Below, in pieces: positions 36,091 through 36,689 of a DNA stretch of 36,689 bases. The stretch is from assembly GCA_017960545.1 (NCBI GenBank), contig JAGCYZ010000033.1, forward strand, positions 1-36,689, given 5' to 3'. The DNA comes from Bacteroidales bacterium. GTDB taxonomy: Bacteria; Bacteroidota; Bacteroidia; Bacteroidales; UBA932. The position numbers and the translations under genes are program-made. Below the pieces are notes generated by a model. The model worked only from the letters and a program-made list of their open reading frames with translations. It was not told the origin of the DNA and ran no database searches. Position 1 is the stretch's first letter; every line of letters starts with the position of its first letter.

Positions 36091-36689
36091 TTCTTGGAGG
36101 CTTTCAGACCGCGGATTACCGCACTGGTAAATCCGGCGTGCTCCATTTCATTGAGACCTTTAATGGTGATGCCTCCCGGCGTGGTGACCTTGTCAATCTC
36201 CACCTCAGGGTGCGCGCCCGGCTGGCTGAGCAGCCCCGCGGCGCCCTGTACGGTCTGGCATACGATCTTTACGGCATCGGCAGGATAGAATCCCATTTCC
36301 ACGCCGCCCTGCGCCGCTGCGTGGATATAGCGCATTGCATACGCTATTCCACAGGAAGCCAGCGCCGTGGCGGCTCCCATATGGTCATAATTCACGACCA
36401 TTGAGGTACCAGTGCTGTCGAACAGGGATTTTACCTTTTCCACTGACTCCGGCGATGCAGTCACCGGGGTGATGAAAGTCATGCTCTGAAGGATTTCTAT
36501 GGCGGTATTTGGAATGACCAGCATACACTGGGCCTCTACCCCGTTGGCATCGCTTCCAAGCCACTGGGAGAGTTGCTGGGGGGTAATTCCCGCCGCAATG
36601 CAAACAATTATCTGGGAAGAATAATCCAGTTCCGGCTTTATGGCGGTTATCACTTCTTCCACCAGCCAGGGCTTCACCACCAGCATTAC
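36087..36689 (-). CDS. proC: pyrroline-5-carboxylate reductase, C-terminal part
   Basis: The last 200 codons are in the window; the frame is open through the right edge and the N-terminal Rossmann part is missing. Visible family features are VMLVVKPW, IIVCIAAGIT, VIPNTAIEI, and the C-terminal dimerisation/catalytic segment GVEMGFYPADAVKIVCQTVQGAA and VTTPGGITIKGLNEME. The enzyme reduces pyrroline-5-carboxylate to proline with NAD(P)H. It is first of the visible proC-proB-proA-ABC-F operon, with an ATGA junction to proB. Confidence 0.95.
   Translation of the reverse strand, partial: VMLVVKPWLVEEVITAIKPELDYSSQIIVCIAAGITPQQLSQWLGSDANGVEAQCMLVIPNTAIEILQSMTFITPVTASPESVEKVKSLFDSTGTSMVVNYDHMGAATALASCGIAYAMRYIHAAAQGGVEMGFYPADAVKIVCQTVQGAAGLLSQPGAHPEVEIDKVTTPGGITIKGLNEMEHAGFTSAVIRGLKASKK

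Overview
The window looks like a chromosomal segment of a gut- or rumen-type Bacteroidales bacterium. The evidence is TAnnTTTG-type -7 promoter elements without clear Shine-Dalgarno sites, many Sec/lipoprotein and twin-arginine exported enzymes, and a polysaccharide-degrading gene repertoire. Genus cannot be fixed from sequence alone. No rRNA, tRNA, CRISPR array, SusC/SusD pair or classical insertion sequence was seen.

Region 1 (1-8.6 kb): the start of a Tat-exported protein (minus, cut by the left edge), then a plus-strand operon of GH51 arabinofuranosidase, an exported nitroreductase-like lipoprotein and an M28 peptidase. It converges with a minus-strand pair, an SMP-30-like lipoprotein and a secreted GlcG-like/VOC fusion. 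A MATE transporter follows. Region 2 (8.6-18.3 kb): a Tat-dependent aldo-keto reductase with two 4Fe-4S clusters, a GH9-GH2 plus-strand pair, and a minus-strand pair of a small hypothetical protein and a PA14-containing GH31. GH9, GH2, GH31 and GH51 together resemble the enzyme set of a xyloglucan utilisation locus, without its transporter genes here. Region 3 (18.4-21.6 kb): an orphan lipoprotein, a REP-associated tyrosine transposase (RAYT) with two REP-like palindromes just past its stop codon, and a serine hydrolase of the beta-lactamase fold. Region 4 (21.6-26.1 kb): a GH67 alpha-glucuronidase lacking the usual N-terminal domain, divergent from an operon of alpha/beta hydrolase, threonine-aldolase-like enzyme and outer-membrane barrel.

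Region 5 (26.1-30.8 kb) is the most unusual part. A NrtR-type Nudix/winged-helix regulator is divergent from a VWA plus macro-like fusion protein and a small unknown protein, and these converge on a TIR-transmembrane protein. The intergenic region carries a palindromic operator candidate over the start of the VWA gene and a second related copy between the two promoters. The predicted activities (NAD-related sensing, ADP-ribose-type binding, TIR NAD hydrolysis) suggest an NAD/ADP-ribose stress or defence module, but this is inference. A CreD-like membrane protein and a TonB C-terminal-domain protein follow.

Region 6 (32.0-36.7 kb) is a tightly packed minus-strand housekeeping operon proC-proB-proA followed by an ABC-F ATPase. 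proC is cut by the right edge.
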